NCBI RefSeq assembly: GCF_024171695.1
Contig: NZ_JAMTCF010000016.1
Span: forward strand, 62,001-126,000
Length of the DNA: 64,000 nt
Reading direction: 5' to 3'
DNA from: Actinosynnema pretiosum
Lineage (GTDB): Bacteria; Actinomycetota; Actinomycetes; Mycobacteriales; Pseudonocardiaceae
The notes beneath the pieces were generated by a model, which was not told the origin of the DNA, did not search any database, and worked only from the letters and a program-made list of their open reading frames with translations. The position numbers and the translations under genes are program-made. This document shows positions 16,944 through 28,500 of this stretch, piece after piece. How positions within the stretch are numbered: the first letter of the stretch is position 1; each line of letters opens with the position of its first letter.

Positions 16944-17839
16944 CGCGACCCTCCCGCGCTCGTCGCCACCAGGTCCCCCGCGAGGTCCTCCAGCACCCGC
17001 TCGTCCCCCGCGTAGGGGAAGTCCGGGCGCGGCCAGTGCACGACCAGGTCGGTGACGCCGACCTCGGCGAAGCGGCCCGACGCGTCCCGCCAGGACTCCA
17101 CCGAGTCCAGGACGCCGCCGACCGCCGCGCCCGTCAGCAGCAGCCTGCGCAGGGACGCCGGGTCCCGCCCGACCGCCGCGCACGCCTCCTCGGCCATCCG
17201 CACCTGCGCCGCGACGGCGGGCAGCGCCAGCTCGTACGGCCGCGCGTCGAAGGTGGCGGGCGGGCCCGCCGTGATCCAGGTCTCCGCGTGCCGGGCGGCC
17301 AGCCGCATCCCGCGCGGCCCGGTGGCCGCGATGGCGAACGGCGTGCGCGGCGCGCTCGTGCAGCCGGGGTTCATCGGCACCTCGTCGGCCCGGTAGTGCT
17401 CACCCGAGTAGGAGGTCACCCGCTGGCGCAGCAGCAGGTCGGTCAGCTCGACGAACTCCGCGAACCGGTCCGCCCGCTCCCTCGGCGTGCGCTCGACCGG
17501 GTCGACCACCAGGTCGTCCGCCACCCCCGCGCCCGCGCCGAGCCCGCAGGTGAACCGCCCGTCGCTGATGTCGTCCAGCGACATGACCTCCTTGGCGAAC
17601 GGCACCGGGTGGCGGTAGGTGGGCGTGGCCACCATCGTGCCCAGGCCGATCCTGGTCGTCGCCGTCGCGGCGGCGGTCAGCGTGGGCACCGTGCCGAACC
17701 ACGGCTCGTCCCGCAGCCACCGCCACATCAGCTGGTCGTAGGTCCAGGCGTGGTCGAACCCGTACTCCTCGGCGCGGGTCCACCGCGTCCTGGCGTCCCG
17801 CCAGCGCTGCTCGGGCAGGATCAGCACTCCGTGTCGCAC
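16940..17839 (-). CDS. LLM-class F420-dependent reductase (LmbY type), 299 aa
   Basis: A TIM-barrel of the luciferase-like family: MRHGVLILPEQRW at the start, GLGTMVATPTYRHPVPFAKEVMSLDDISDGR (a standard hallmark covering about 75-105), GLGAGAG, and AATGPRGMRLAARHAETWI near 190. In lincomycin, hormaomycin and PBD pathways the homologue reduces an imine or ene bond of the dihydropyrrole using reduced F420; since PBDs retain different unsaturation, this step sets C-ring oxidation level. GTG at 17839 has GGAGGAGGG close upstream. The gene is fourth reading back from the operon's end and overlaps the PhzF gene. It lacks the flavin-reductase partner expected of an FMN monooxygenase, which supports F420 use. 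Confidence 0.9.
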   Translation of the reverse strand: MRHGVLILPEQRWRDARTRWTRAEEYGFDHAWTYDQLMWRWLRDEPWFGTVPTLTAAATATTRIGLGTMVATPTYRHPVPFAKEVMSLDDISDGRFTCGLGAGAGVADDLVVDPVERTPRERADRFAEFVELTDLLLRQRVTSYSGEHYRADEVPMNPGCTSAPRTPFAIAATGPRGMRLAARHAETWITAGPPATFDARPYELALPAVAAQVRMAEEACAAVGRDPASLRRLLLTGAAVGGVLDSVESWRDASGRFAEVGVTDLVVHWPRPDFPYAGDERVLEDLAGDLVATSAGGSR

Positions 17840-17855
17840 TTGCCCTCCTCCCGCG

Positions 17856-18794
17856 TCAGGCGGTGGCGCCGGTGACCAGCGCGGCCAGCCCGGTGACGAT
17901 CGAGGTGAACCCGCGCTCGTGCGCGATGACGCCGGGGGCCCGCAGCTCCTCGGGCAGGTCCGGCGAGTCGGCGTCCTGGCCGGGGTAGAGCCCGTTCTCG
18001 GTGACGTCCAGCGCGATGGCCTTGAGCCTGCGCACGAGCTGCCTGGCGACCTCCGACCGGTCGACCGGGGCGCGCAGCGTCATGAAGTAGTTGTCGTAGA
18101 CGACCGCGCGCATCTGCGGGTGCAGCAGGCGCGTCTCCGCGACGGTCTCCTGGAGCAGCGACCGCCCGCCGGGGACCAGCTTGGCGGCGATGCCCGCGTG
18201 CACCTCGTGGTAGGCGCGCACGTGCTCCTGGAGCTCCTGCCCCGCAGGGCTCTCCGACCACGGGAAGCTCCGGCCGCGCAGCAGCCGCCGCACCGGCGCG
18301 AAGTCCGGCGCCCACGCGCCGCTGAAGCCCCGGTGCTGGAGGAACATGCTGGGGCGGACGACCTCGTGGTAGACGTCGTTCGGGCACGAGCCGGTGTAGA
18401 GCAGCATCGCGGTGTACGCCTGCACCAGCCTGCCCATCACCGCCAGGTGGCGCGGCTCGTCCGGCTCGGCCTCGGCGTCGTGCTGCGCCCGCGCCAGGCA
18501 CTGCCACACCGCGAACGTGGCCTGGTGGCCGGTGATCCAGCGGAACCAGAACACCCGGTGGGCCTCGTCGGCGTCGGTCAGCGCGGGCGCGGACCGGCGG
18601 CACGCGGGCAGCGCGCCCAGCTCCCGCAGCAGCTCGGCCGACTCGCCGTCGGCCGCGACGTCCGGCGGCCCGCCCCTGGCGTCGCGGTCCGGCGGGTCGG
18701 GCAGCACCAGGGGCTCCAGCCCGTAGGGGAAGTCGCCGAAGTCCCAGCCCCGCCGGACCGGGAGGTCGGCGAGCACGGCGGCGGACGTGCTCAT
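17856..18794 (-). CDS. Heme-dependent L-tyrosine 3-hydroxylase (LmbB2 type), 312 aa
   Basis: The protein belongs to the LmbB2/SibU-like group, heme enzymes that hydroxylate L-tyrosine to L-DOPA with peroxide as first step of the propyl- or ethylidene-proline branch. The segment RVFWFRWITGHQATF (about 94-110) has the Arg-Trp-His-Gln pattern seen in the tryptophan-dioxygenase-like heme-dependent aromatic oxygenases. The remainder is mainly helical with no membrane segment. The ATG overlaps the stop of the upstream dioxygenase by 4 bp (ATGA), so both are coupled. The assignment rests on overall resemblance and exact operon context, not on a single diagnostic motif. Confidence 0.88.
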   Translation of the reverse strand: MSTSAAVLADLPVRRGWDFGDFPYGLEPLVLPDPPDRDARGGPPDVAADGESAELLRELGALPACRRSAPALTDADEAHRVFWFRWITGHQATFAVWQCLARAQHDAEAEPDEPRHLAVMGRLVQAYTAMLLYTGSCPNDVYHEVVRPSMFLQHRGFSGAWAPDFAPVRRLLRGRSFPWSESPAGQELQEHVRAYHEVHAGIAAKLVPGGRSLLQETVAETRLLHPQMRAVVYDNYFMTLRAPVDRSEVARQLVRRLKAIALDVTENGLYPGQDADSPDLPEELRAPGVIAHERGFTSIVTGLAALVTGATA

Positions 18795-19339
18795 CGCCCA
18801 CCGCCGTCGGGCGCGTGGGTCAGCTCGAACTCCAGGCCGTTGACGTCGACCAGGTAGCAGCTCAGCACGCCGTCGGCGTCGACGACGACGTCGGTGGGCA
18901 GCTCGTCGGTGGCGAAGCGGTAGCGGCCCGAGGCGTGCAGCTCCAGCCAGCGCTCGCGCCAGGCCGCCACGTCCTCGGGGGAGGAGACCGCCAGGCACAC
19001 GTGCTGGAACTGGGTCTTGTTGCCGCCTGGCGCCTCGTCGGTGCCGTCGGCGCGCTCGAACAGGTGGAAGCGCAGGTCGCCCACCTTGACCTCGGTGAGC
19101 CGCCGCATCCCAGGCAGCCTGCTCTCGGTCAGGTCGGAGAACTCCTCCAGGCTCCACTCCTCGGCGCACCCGAAGAAGTCCCGGTACCAGGCGACGCAGT
19201 TCGCCAGGTCCCTGGTCTGGATGCCGACGTGGTGCGTTCTGGGGGCGGGCGGCAGCGGCGCGCGCACCCGGTCCGGCGAAGCGGTCGTTCCGGTCACGGC
19301 TATTCCTCCGTCATGAGCGTTCGGAATAGGGTTCGTCAT
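18791..19339 (-). CDS. L-DOPA 2,3-dioxygenase, vicinal oxygen chelate fold (LmbB1 type), 182 aa
   Basis: Two glyoxalase/VOC modules are visible, beginning at HHVGIQTRDLANCVAWYRDFF and FQHVCLAVSSPEDVAAW. Metal ligands are probably a histidine of HHVGI, one of FQHVC and the glutamate of LEFELTH near the end. This enzyme opens L-DOPA extradiol; the product cyclises to the dihydropyrrole that all later steps of the branch act on. It is first gene of the five-gene operon, divergent from the O-methyltransferase across a 205-bp AT-richer gap. Two in-frame starts are possible (ATG 19339 and a GTG 15 codons later); the longer one is listed, and the metal-binding fold starts after residue 34 in either case. 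Confidence 0.9.
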   Translation of the reverse strand: MTNPIPNAHDGGIAVTGTTASPDRVRAPLPPAPRTHHVGIQTRDLANCVAWYRDFFGCAEEWSLEEFSDLTESRLPGMRRLTEVKVGDLRFHLFERADGTDEAPGGNKTQFQHVCLAVSSPEDVAAWRERWLELHASGRYRFATDELPTDVVVDADGVLSCYLVDVNGLEFELTHAPDGGGR

Positions 19340-19544
19340 TCGATGCTAAGCACGCCAGAGGCGGTCCTGCAAGTTGTTCGACACATTTTGCCAATAGTGT
19401 CTAGTCAGCCCGAAAAAGGGCGCGATCAAGCCGGTGAGCTGGTGTTTTACTCACCAAGTCACGGGTTTGCGCATATGGTTGAAAGAGGTTTTGGGCAATT
19501 TTTGTAGTTGGCTTGCCGGGGTTCGCTCCTTAAAATGGCCAGGT
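19340..19544. promoter_or_regulatory. Divergent promoter region of the dihydropyrrole operon and O-methyltransferase
   Basis: This 205-bp gap is clearly AT-richer than its surroundings and separates two start codons. It contains the inverted pair GGTGAG (19432) and CTCACC (19450-19455) with an 11-bp centre, and no copy of the TTTCC-N4-GGAAA operator found elsewhere in the cluster. No convincing -35/-10 pair was fixed by eye. Confidence 0.45.
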
Positions 19545-20213
19545 ATGGGACAAGAGTTGTGGAACGCAGTGGACGCCTACGTCGACGGCCTTCTCGTGGC
19601 GCCCGACCCGGCGCTGGAGGACGCGGCCCGCGCCAACGTCGGGTTCGAGCTCCCGGACATCGCCGTCTCGCCCGCGCAGGGCAAGTTCCTGCACCTGCTG
19701 GCGCGGGCCCGAGGCGCCAGGACGATCCTGGAGATCGGCACCTTCGGCGGGTACAGCGCCATCTGGCTCGCCAGGGCGCTGCCCGAGGGCGGCGAGCTGG
19801 TGACCGTCGAGTACGAGGAGTCCTTCGCCAGGGCGGCGGGCGAGCACCTCGCCCGCGCGGGCGTCGCCGACCGGGTCCGCCAGCTGACCGGCCGGGCGCT
19901 GGACGTCCTGCCCGGCCTCGTCGGCGACCCCGCCGCGCCCTTCGACCTGGTGTTCGTCGACGCCAACAAGCCCGACATCCCCGAGTACTTCGACTGGGCG
20001 CTCGAGCTCACCCGGCCCGGTTCGCTGATCGTGGTCGACAACGTCGTGCAGGGCGGCGCGGTCGCCGACCCCGACCACCCCGACCGGGGCGTGCGGGGCG
20101 TGCGGCGCTTCCTGGAGCGGCTCGCCGACGAGCCCCGCGTGGAGGCGACCACCCTGCAGACCGTCGGCGCCAAGGGCCACGACGGGTTCACCCTCGCGCT
20201 GGTCACCGGGTGA
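19545..20213 (+). CDS. SAM-dependent O-methyltransferase (caffeoyl-CoA OMT family), 222 aa
   Basis: Residues about 55-75 hold the SAM-binding motif TILEIGTFGGYSAIWLA, followed by VTVEYEESFARAA, DLVFVDANKPDIPEYFDWAL (metal and SAM contacts) and IVVDNVVQGG, the order typical of class I cation-dependent catechol O-methyltransferases. It should methylate one hydroxyl of the hydroxylated anthranilate, giving the methoxy group of a tomaymycin-like A ring. It is the only forward gene inside the left half of the cluster. ATG at 19545 was chosen because homologues begin here (MGQELWNAVDAYVDGLL); only AGG stands as a weak ribosome-binding site, so initiation may be inefficient or leaderless. A strong hairpin follows the stop. 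Confidence 0.9.
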   Translation: MGQELWNAVDAYVDGLLVAPDPALEDAARANVGFELPDIAVSPAQGKFLHLLARARGARTILEIGTFGGYSAIWLARALPEGGELVTVEYEESFARAAGEHLARAGVADRVRQLTGRALDVLPGLVGDPAAPFDLVFVDANKPDIPEYFDWALELTRPGSLIVVDNVVQGGAVADPDHPDRGVRGVRRFLERLADEPRVEATTLQTVGAKGHDGFTLALVTG

Positions 20214-20219
20214 CCGGCC

Positions 20220-20250
20220 GCGCGGGCGGCGGCGGGTCCGCCGCCCGCGC
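20220..20250. terminator. Terminator-like hairpin between convergent genes
   Basis: The 13-bp arms GCGCGGGCGGCGG and CCGCCGCCCGCGC are perfectly complementary with a 5-nt loop. It lies 6 bp after the O-methyltransferase stop and 26 bp before the stop of the convergent hydroxylase gene. Confidence 0.75.
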
Positions 20251-20276
20251 CCCGGCGGTCCGCCCGCGCCACGCCG

Positions 20277-21827
20277 TCACTCCCGACCGGGGGTGATCAG
20301 GTCCGGCGCCGTCCAGCCGTCCAGGTCGTACTCGGACATGCACTGCTCGGCGAACCCCTTGTACCCGTCCACCTGGCCCGAGGCCGTCTGCGCCAGCAGC
20401 AGCTCGATGCGCACGTTCTCGTGGTTGCCCGAGTAGTTGCGCTCGTACAGCTCGTGCCTGCCCGCGAACTCGGTGCCCACCGAGTCCCAGATCAGCTTCA
20501 TCAGCTTGGCCCGCGACACCGCGTCGTAGCCGCCGGAGCCGCGCATGAAGCGGTCCAGGTACGGCCGCAGCTCCGGCTCGCGGAAGTCGGCGGCGTGCGA
20601 GTTCAGGTAGATCAGGGCGCTGCTGAGGTCCTGCATGATGATCTCCCGCACCCTCGGGTAGCCCAGCGTCATGAACCACCGGTACGCCATGCCGTAGTCC
20701 AGGTTCGGCAGCACCGCGTCCCCGTGCCAGGGGTTCGGCGTGCGCGCCATCGCGTCGCCCAGGCCCCAGAACAGGTTCCGCCACGCCAGCACCTCGCCGA
20801 CCCTGGTCTGCACGCCCCGGAAGTCCTTGGTGCCGGTCACCTCCAGGCCCTTGAGCAGCAGGCCCGCCAGGAAGTCCAGCTTCACGCCCAGGCGCGTCAC
20901 GCCGTGGAAGGTGAGCCGGTGGGTGAACCCGGACTGGGTCAGGAACGTGCCCGCCTTCGCGGTGTCCCCGTAGATGAACACGTTCTCCCACGGGATCTTG
21001 ACCCGGTCCAGCACGAAGATGGTGTCGTTCTCGTCCAACCGGCTCGACAGCGGCTGGTCGAACGGGCTGCCCGTCCGCGCGGACGCCAGCTCGTAGGACT
21101 GCCTGCAGATCAGCTTGAGCCCCGGCGAGTCCATCGGGAAGGTCGCGACGAGCGCGAACTCCTTCTTCTTCACCGGCAACCCGTAGTGGGCGATGAAGTT
21201 CGCGTGGGTCAGCGCCGACCCGGTCGCCACCACCTTGGCGCCGCTGACCACCAGGCCGTCGTCGCGCTCCTCCTCGACGTGCACGAAGACGTCGTCCACC
21301 TCGTCCGGCGGCCGGTTCCGGTCGACCGGCGGGTTGATCACCGCGTGGTTCCAGAACAGCACCTTCTCCTGCGCCTCGGCGTACCAGCGGCGCGCGTTGT
21401 CCGCGAAGTCCCCGTAGTACTCGGGCTTCGCGCCCAGCGTGGTCAGGAAGCTCGCCTTGTAGTCCGGGCTGCGGCCCAGCCAGCCGTAGGACAGCCGGGC
21501 CCACCGGGCGATGGCGTCGCGGTCGTGGACCAGGTCCTCGACGCTGCGGGGCACGCGGAAGAAGCTGTGCGTGAACCCGTCGCTCCCGGTGTCGGTCGGC
21601 GCGGTCAGCACGTCCCGGTGCTCCGGGTCGTGCAGCGCGTCGTAGAGGCGGGCGGTCATCCTGGCGGTGTTGCGGAACGCCGGGTGCTCGGTGACGTCGC
21701 GCACGCGCTCGCCGTAGGCCCACACCTCGCGGCCGTCGCGGACGCTCTCCAGGTACTCGTCCCCGGTCATCGGCCGGGTCACCCGCGCCCCGGTGGGGGC
21801 GGGTGCGGACTCGTGCAGCGTGGTCAT
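20277..21827 (-). CDS. FADH2-dependent aromatic hydroxylase, HpaB (4-hydroxyphenylacetate 3-monooxygenase) family, 516 aa
   Basis: Full-length HpaB fold: MTGDEYLESVRDGREVWAYGERV at the N-terminus, HSFFRVPRSVEDL near 90, the flavin-pocket segments VVSGAKVVATGSALTHANFI and VLDRVKIPWENVFIYGD in the middle, and a helical C-terminal domain. The family hydroxylates phenols ortho to an existing hydroxyl using FADH2 delivered by a separate reductase, which is encoded next to it. Here it should place the second hydroxyl on the anthranilate ring before O-methylation. GGAGGGAAG precedes the ATG. The order on this operon is DAHP synthase, synthase, reductase, hydroxylase. Whether the substrate is free or carrier-bound cannot be seen. 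Confidence 0.9.
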   Translation of the reverse strand: MTTLHESAPAPTGARVTRPMTGDEYLESVRDGREVWAYGERVRDVTEHPAFRNTARMTARLYDALHDPEHRDVLTAPTDTGSDGFTHSFFRVPRSVEDLVHDRDAIARWARLSYGWLGRSPDYKASFLTTLGAKPEYYGDFADNARRWYAEAQEKVLFWNHAVINPPVDRNRPPDEVDDVFVHVEEERDDGLVVSGAKVVATGSALTHANFIAHYGLPVKKKEFALVATFPMDSPGLKLICRQSYELASARTGSPFDQPLSSRLDENDTIFVLDRVKIPWENVFIYGDTAKAGTFLTQSGFTHRLTFHGVTRLGVKLDFLAGLLLKGLEVTGTKDFRGVQTRVGEVLAWRNLFWGLGDAMARTPNPWHGDAVLPNLDYGMAYRWFMTLGYPRVREIIMQDLSSALIYLNSHAADFREPELRPYLDRFMRGSGGYDAVSRAKLMKLIWDSVGTEFAGRHELYERNYSGNHENVRIELLLAQTASGQVDGYKGFAEQCMSEYDLDGWTAPDLITPGRE

Positions 21828-21842
21828 GCCTGCTTCCCTCCG

Positions 21843-22388
21843 TCAGCGGGTGGTGAACTGGGGCGCCCAGCCGTCCAGCGTCTGCGACCACACCGGGTCG
21901 CCGTCGGCCACGCGCGGGAACTCGCCCCGGTGGAACAGCAGCGGGCGTCCGCCGCGCAGGTCCAGCGCCTCGACCTCGGCCACGTGCAGCACGTGGTCGC
22001 CGCCGTCGTAGTTGCGCCAGACCCGGCAGAACAGGTGGCCGACCACGCCGTCCAGGCGCGGGCGCCCGCCCTCCTGCCCGACCCAGGGCACGGGTCCGGC
22101 CATCGGCCGTCCCGCGAAGTGCAGCGCCACGTCGCGCTGGGCCTCGCCGAGCACGTTCACCACGAACGCCCCCTCGGCCAGGTGCCCGCAGGCGCGGCTG
22201 CGCCGGTCCAGCGCGGTCAGCACCAGCGGCGGCGCCAGCGACACCGACGTGAAGGCGTTGACCGTCGCGCCGTGCACCACGTCGCCCCGGCGGCAGGTCA
22301 CCACGGTGACGCCGGTGGGGAAGTTGCCCAGGAAGCGGCGCAGCTCCAGGGGCTCGACGCCGAGCGCGGCCGGGCTAGGCGTGCTCAT
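21843..22388 (-). CDS. Flavin reductase, HpaC-like, 181 aa
   Basis: A split-barrel flavin reductase: LRRFLGNFPTGVTVVTCRRGDVVHGATVNAFTSVSLAPP (about 14-55) is the family hallmark, with the conserved LDRRSRAC and FVVNVLGEAQRDVALHFAG that follow. It reduces FAD or FMN with NAD(P)H and hands it to the HpaB-type hydroxylase 15 bp downstream. The ATG lies 14 bp inside the end of the upstream synthase gene, so translation is coupled. The length is normal for the family. Confidence 0.9.
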   Translation of the reverse strand: MSTPSPAALGVEPLELRRFLGNFPTGVTVVTCRRGDVVHGATVNAFTSVSLAPPLVLTALDRRSRACGHLAEGAFVVNVLGEAQRDVALHFAGRPMAGPVPWVGQEGGRPRLDGVVGHLFCRVWRNYDGGDHVLHVAEVEALDLRGGRPLLFHRGEFPRVADGDPVWSQTLDGWAPQFTTR

Positions 22389-24275
22389 GGACGTGCTCTC
22401 CTCTCGTGCGCGTCGCGCCCGGCGCGAGCGCGTCGCGCAGCATGGTCCGCAGGATCGCGGGGCTGTCGTCGGTCAGGAACGACTCGGCGTGGAACTGGGC
22501 CGTGGACAGCCCCTCGGCGCGCAGCGCGAGCACCGACCCGTCCGGATCGACCTCGACCCGCACCGGCCGGTCGCCCGCGCGCACCGGGCGGCCGTCGGCC
22601 CGCGCGGCGAAGCTGTTGTAGAAGCCCAGCCACCGCTCGCGGCCGTGCACCCGCACCCGCCGTCGCCGCCCCTGGTCGGGGCGCGGCAGCCGCGCGGGCG
22701 GAAGGCCCAGCAAGTCGCACACCACCTGGTGGCCCAGGCACACCGCGACCAGGGGGCGGCGGCGCTCCAGCGCGTCCGAGGCGAGGGCGCGCAGCGCCGC
22801 CACCCTGGGGTCCCGCAGGTCGGTCGGCGAGCCGGGACCGGGGCCCAGCAGCAGCACGCCCGAGTCCGCGTCGGCCGCGCGCGCCCGCCGCCACGGCACG
22901 ACCCGCACCGCGCAGCCCAGCGCCCGCAGCTGGTAGGCCAGCATCGCGCTGAAGTCGTCCTCGGCGTCCACGACCGCCACCGGCACGCCCAGCAGCAGCG
23001 GGTCGGCCACGCGCTGCGCCCGAGCCGACCGCCAGAACGCCGACACCCCGTCGTTGCGGGCCCGCAGCACCCGCTCCAGCGCGGCGGACGGCGGCGCGAC
23101 GGCCGGGGCCGTGCGCCCGCCGGTCATCACCCGCAGCAGCGCGGCGGCCTTCGCGGAGGTCTCGGCGACCTCCGAGGCGGGCGCCGAGTCGCGCACGACG
23201 GTCGCGCCCGAGGTCAGCCGCACGGCGCCGTCCGCCGCGATGTCGGCCATCCGGATCAGGATCGCCGAGTCCAGCGACCGGCGACCCCGCTCCGCGCCCA
23301 CCAGCGCGACCACGCCGCTGTAGTAGCCGCGCCCGCCCGGCTCGTGCCTGGCCACCGCGCGGCAGGCGTTCTCCAGCGGGCTGCCGGTCACCGTCGGCGC
23401 GAACGCGGTGCGCCGCAGCACCTCGGCCAGCGGCCGGTCCGAGCGGCCGGTCAGGTGGTAGCCGGTGTGCGCGACGTGCGACATCCACGTCAGCGACGGC
23501 CCGGACACCACCACGTCCCGGTCGCACAGCGCCGCCATCATCTTCAGCTCCTCGTCGACGACCATGTACAGCTCGTCGACCTCCTTGGGATCGCGCAGGA
23601 ACCGCAGCAGGCCCTCGTGGTCCACCCCGCCCTCGGGCACCCGGTAGGTGCCGCTGATGGGGTTCATCGCCAGCTCGTCCCCGCGCACCCGCACGTGCCG
23701 CTCGGGGGAGCTGCCCACCAGGTACCGGTCGCCGGTGTGCACCAGGAACGTCCAGTAGGCGCCGCTCTCGCCGGTGAGCAGCCCCCGGAACACCGCGAGC
23801 GCAGCCTCCCGGTCGAACTGCCGGAACCGGCCGCGCAGGCTGCGCGCCAGCACGAAGTTCGAGCCCTCGCCCGCCGCGATCTCCGACCGGACGACGCGCC
23901 CGACGACCTCGGCGTAGGCGTCGTCGTCCAGGTCGAACGCGAGCCCCTCGACCTCCGGGACCCGCTCGGGCAGCGCGGCGACGACCTCCGCCACCGGCGC
24001 CCGGCGGGCGCTGCGCACCTGCATCAGCAGCAGCGGCTCCCCGTCGTCGGGGCAGTCGAAGCCCCGCTCGGCGATCTGCCGGTAGGGCACGACGACCAGG
24101 CCGGTGGGCCCGTCGCCGCCCCCGGTCGCCGGACCGTCCAGGTCCAGCTCGTCGAGCCGGTCGGCGCGGCGCACCGGCCCGGCGAGCACCTCGACCTCGG
24201 CCACGCCCGCGCCGGGGCGGTGCAGCAGCGCGAACGGGCCGCTCTCGGGCAGGCCGGGCAGCGCGGCGGACCGGC

Positions 24276-24279
<4 letters not shown>
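22375..24279 (-). CDS. Fused TrpE-glutaminase chorismate amination enzyme (PhzE/anthranilate synthase type), 634 aa
   Basis: The N-terminal chorismate-binding domain (about 90-410) carries MNPISGTYR, MSHVAHTGYHL, FAPTVTGSPLENACR and the SEVAET..K cluster. The C-terminal class I glutamine amidotransferase (about 435-625) has the nucleophile in AVCLGHQ and the His-Glu pair in QFHAES. All catalytic parts look intact, so it should aminate chorismate with glutamine ammonia. PhzE relatives release aminodeoxyisochorismate; since no PhzD-like isochorismatase is present, anthranilate is the more likely product. GTG at 24279 overlaps the DAHP synthase by 4 bp. A second, degenerate paralogue lies at 32601-34433. 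Confidence 0.9.
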
Positions 24280-25490
<1,211 letters not shown>

Positions 25491-25563
25491 CGTGTTCCTC
25501 CACGTCCCGCGCGGCGGCGGGGCGGATCGGGTCGAATCGACGGGGGACGGCGGGACCGGGTGG

Positions 25564-28500
25564 TCAGGCCGCGGGCTCGGGCACCTCGGACCCGGCGAGC
25601 TCACCGGTGCGCTCGAAGTAGCGGATCATCCGCGCCACGCCGCCCGGCTCGATGTCCGGGAACGGCAGGCCGAGCCGGTCGAGCAGCGCGGCGGTGCGGT
25701 CGTTGCGGTAGGTGTTGTCACCCAGCTCCAGCGCGCCCTCGCGGAACAGCGGCACGGTGGCCGCCAGCGCGTTGCCGCCGGGTTCGGCCGCCGAGCGCTC
25801 CAGCAGCTCCCACCAGCGGTCCTCGGGCACCACGCGCACCTCGTGGCCCGCTGCCCGGATGCCCTCGTGCACGGTGCCGAAGTCGGCGCCGCGCGGGTGG
25901 AACAGGTGCAGCACCCGGTCGCGCGCCTCCCGGTCGCGGGACAGCGCCACGACGGCGCGGGCGACGTAGTCCACCGGCAGCAGGTCGGTGGTCGCGCTCT
26001 CGCCGGGCGGTGCGGCGCCGAGCTGGATGAAGCTCTTGACCTGCCGCCACAGGAAGTCGTCGGGCTGGCAGGCGCCGGTGGCGCTGTCCCCGGAGACGCG
26101 GCCGATGCGGTAGACCGTCACCGGCAGGCCCGCGTCCCGCGCCGCCGACACGATCCGCTCGGCCACCCACTTGCTCCGGGTGTAGCCGATGCCCAATGCC
26201 TCCGGCGCGCGGGGCTCGGACTCCTCGGTGAGCACGCGCTCCGGTTCGGCGGGCGAGAACACCGCGATGGTGGACGTGTGGTGCAGCGGCTTGACCTTGC
26301 GGTGCGCCGCGAACGCGACGACGCGCGACGTGCCGTCGACGTTGGTCGCCCGCACCGAGGCGTAGGGCAGCACGAAGTTGATGTGCGCGGCGGCGTGGTA
26401 GACCACGTCGACCGCGTCAGCCAGCGCGTCGTGGTCCTCAGTGGACAGACCGAACCGCTCGCGCGTCAGGTCGCCGGGGACGGCCACCACGCGGGACCGG
26501 TCGAGCGCGTCCTCGATGCCGTAGCGCCGCGCGGTGCCCACCAGCCGCTCCCACGCCCGCCCGGCGTCGTCGGCCCTGACCAGGCAGTGCACCCGCAGGT
26601 CCGTCGTGCGCAGCAGGTCGCGCAGCAGGAACGCGCCGAGGAAGCCGGTCGCGCCGGTGAGCAGCGCGTCGGTCACCGCGTCGTCGGGCACCGGGGTCCC
26701 GCGCACCGCGAAGCCGTCGGGCAGGCGGACCTCGGCGCGCAGGTCGAGGCGGCGCGGCGCGGCGGTCGCGCCGGTGTCCCCGGCCTCCGCGACCCTGGCC
26801 GCCATGCCCGCCACCGTCGGGTCCTCCAGCACGACCCGCAGCGGCAGGTCCACGCCGTGCTCGCGGCGCAGCCGGTAGACCAGCTCGGTGGCCATGATCG
26901 AGTGGCCGCCGAGGTCGAAGAAGTCGTCGTGGCGGCCGACCGCGCCGCCGCCGAGCAGCTCGGCCCACAGCCGGGCCACGGACTCCTCCAGCGGCGTGGC
27001 GGGCGGTTCTGCGGGCGCGTCGGACCCGGTGTCCGCCAAGGAGAACAGGCCCCGCAGCGCCTTGCGGTCGGCCTTGCCGCTCGGGGTGAGCGGCAGCCGC
27101 CCCACCCGCACGACGTGCGCGGGCACCATGTGGTCGGGCAGCACGCCGACCAGCGCGCGGGCCACCTCGCGGGGGTCGTCGGGACCGCCCGCGACGAACG
27201 CCACCAGCCGCCGGTCGCCGGGCGCGACGTCCACCGCCGTGACCGCCGACGCCGCGACCAGGTCCAGCGCGTCGATGGCCGCCTCGACCTCGGCGGGCTC
27301 GATCCGGTAGCCCCTGACCTTGATCTGGTCGTCCGCGCGGCCCAGGTACTCCAGGCCGTCGCGGGTGCGCCGCACCAGGTCGCCGGTGCGGTACAGCACC
27401 TCGCCGGGGTTCCTCGGGTCGGGCAGGAAGCGCCGCGCCGTCTCCTCCGGCCGCCGGTGGTAGCCCGGCGACAGCACCGGGCCGCCCAGGTGCAGCTCGC
27501 CCGGCACGCCCGGCGGCACGACCGCGCCGCGCCGGTCCAGCACGGCAAGGCGCAGGCCGGGGATGCCGTGGCCGATGGCGGGCGCCTCCGGCCAGGTCGC
27601 CGGGTCGCCCGCCACCTCGTGCCAGGTCGCCAGGTGGGTCTCGGACGGGCCGTACATGTTCAGCAGGCGGGCGCGGGGGTGCTCGGCGAAGAACCGGCGG
27701 ATCTGCGGCGAGACGACGAGCTGCTCGCCGACCGAGGCGACCTCGCGCAGCGCGTCCAGCCGCAGCCCGGCGTCCACGGCGATGGCCGCGAGCCCCTGCA
27801 GCGCCACGTAGGGCAGGTACGCGCGGGCGATGTCGTGCTCCCGCAGGAACTCCGCCAGCGCGTGCAGGTCCTTGCGGACCTCCTCGGGGATCAGCACCAG
27901 CGCGCCGCCCGCGCAGAGCGTGCCGAGGATCTCCATCACCGACACGTCGAACGACAGCGACATGTACTGCGCGGTCCGGCCGGTCGCGCCGACGGGGGAG
28001 ACCCGGTCCTGCACCCGCACCAGGTTGGCCACCGTCTCGTCGCGGATCACCACGCCCTTGGGGCGCCCGGTCGACCCGGAGGTGTAGACCACGTACACCT
28101 CGTCCTCGGGCCGCTTGACCCGGCCGAGGTCGTGGCCGGGCCACCCGGACAGGTCAGCGCGGTCCAGCTCCAGCCGCGCCACGTCGGCGGGCAGGTCGGC
28201 GGCCGACGCGGAGTCGGTGAGGATGAGCCGCGCGCCCGCGTCGGCGAGCATGTCCGCGACGCGCTCGCGCGGGTAGGACGGGTCCACCGGCACGTAGGCC
28301 GCGCCGGACTTCAGCACGCCCAGCAGCGCCACCACCGACTCCACCGACCGCGACAGGTACAGGCCGACCCGGTCGCCCGCCCCGAGTCCGCGTCCGCGCA
28401 GGGCGTGGGCCAGGCGGTTGGCCCGCCCGTTCAGCTCCCGGTAGGTCAGCTCCGCGCCCGCGTGCTCCACGGCGACGGCGTCGGGGGACTTCGCGACCCG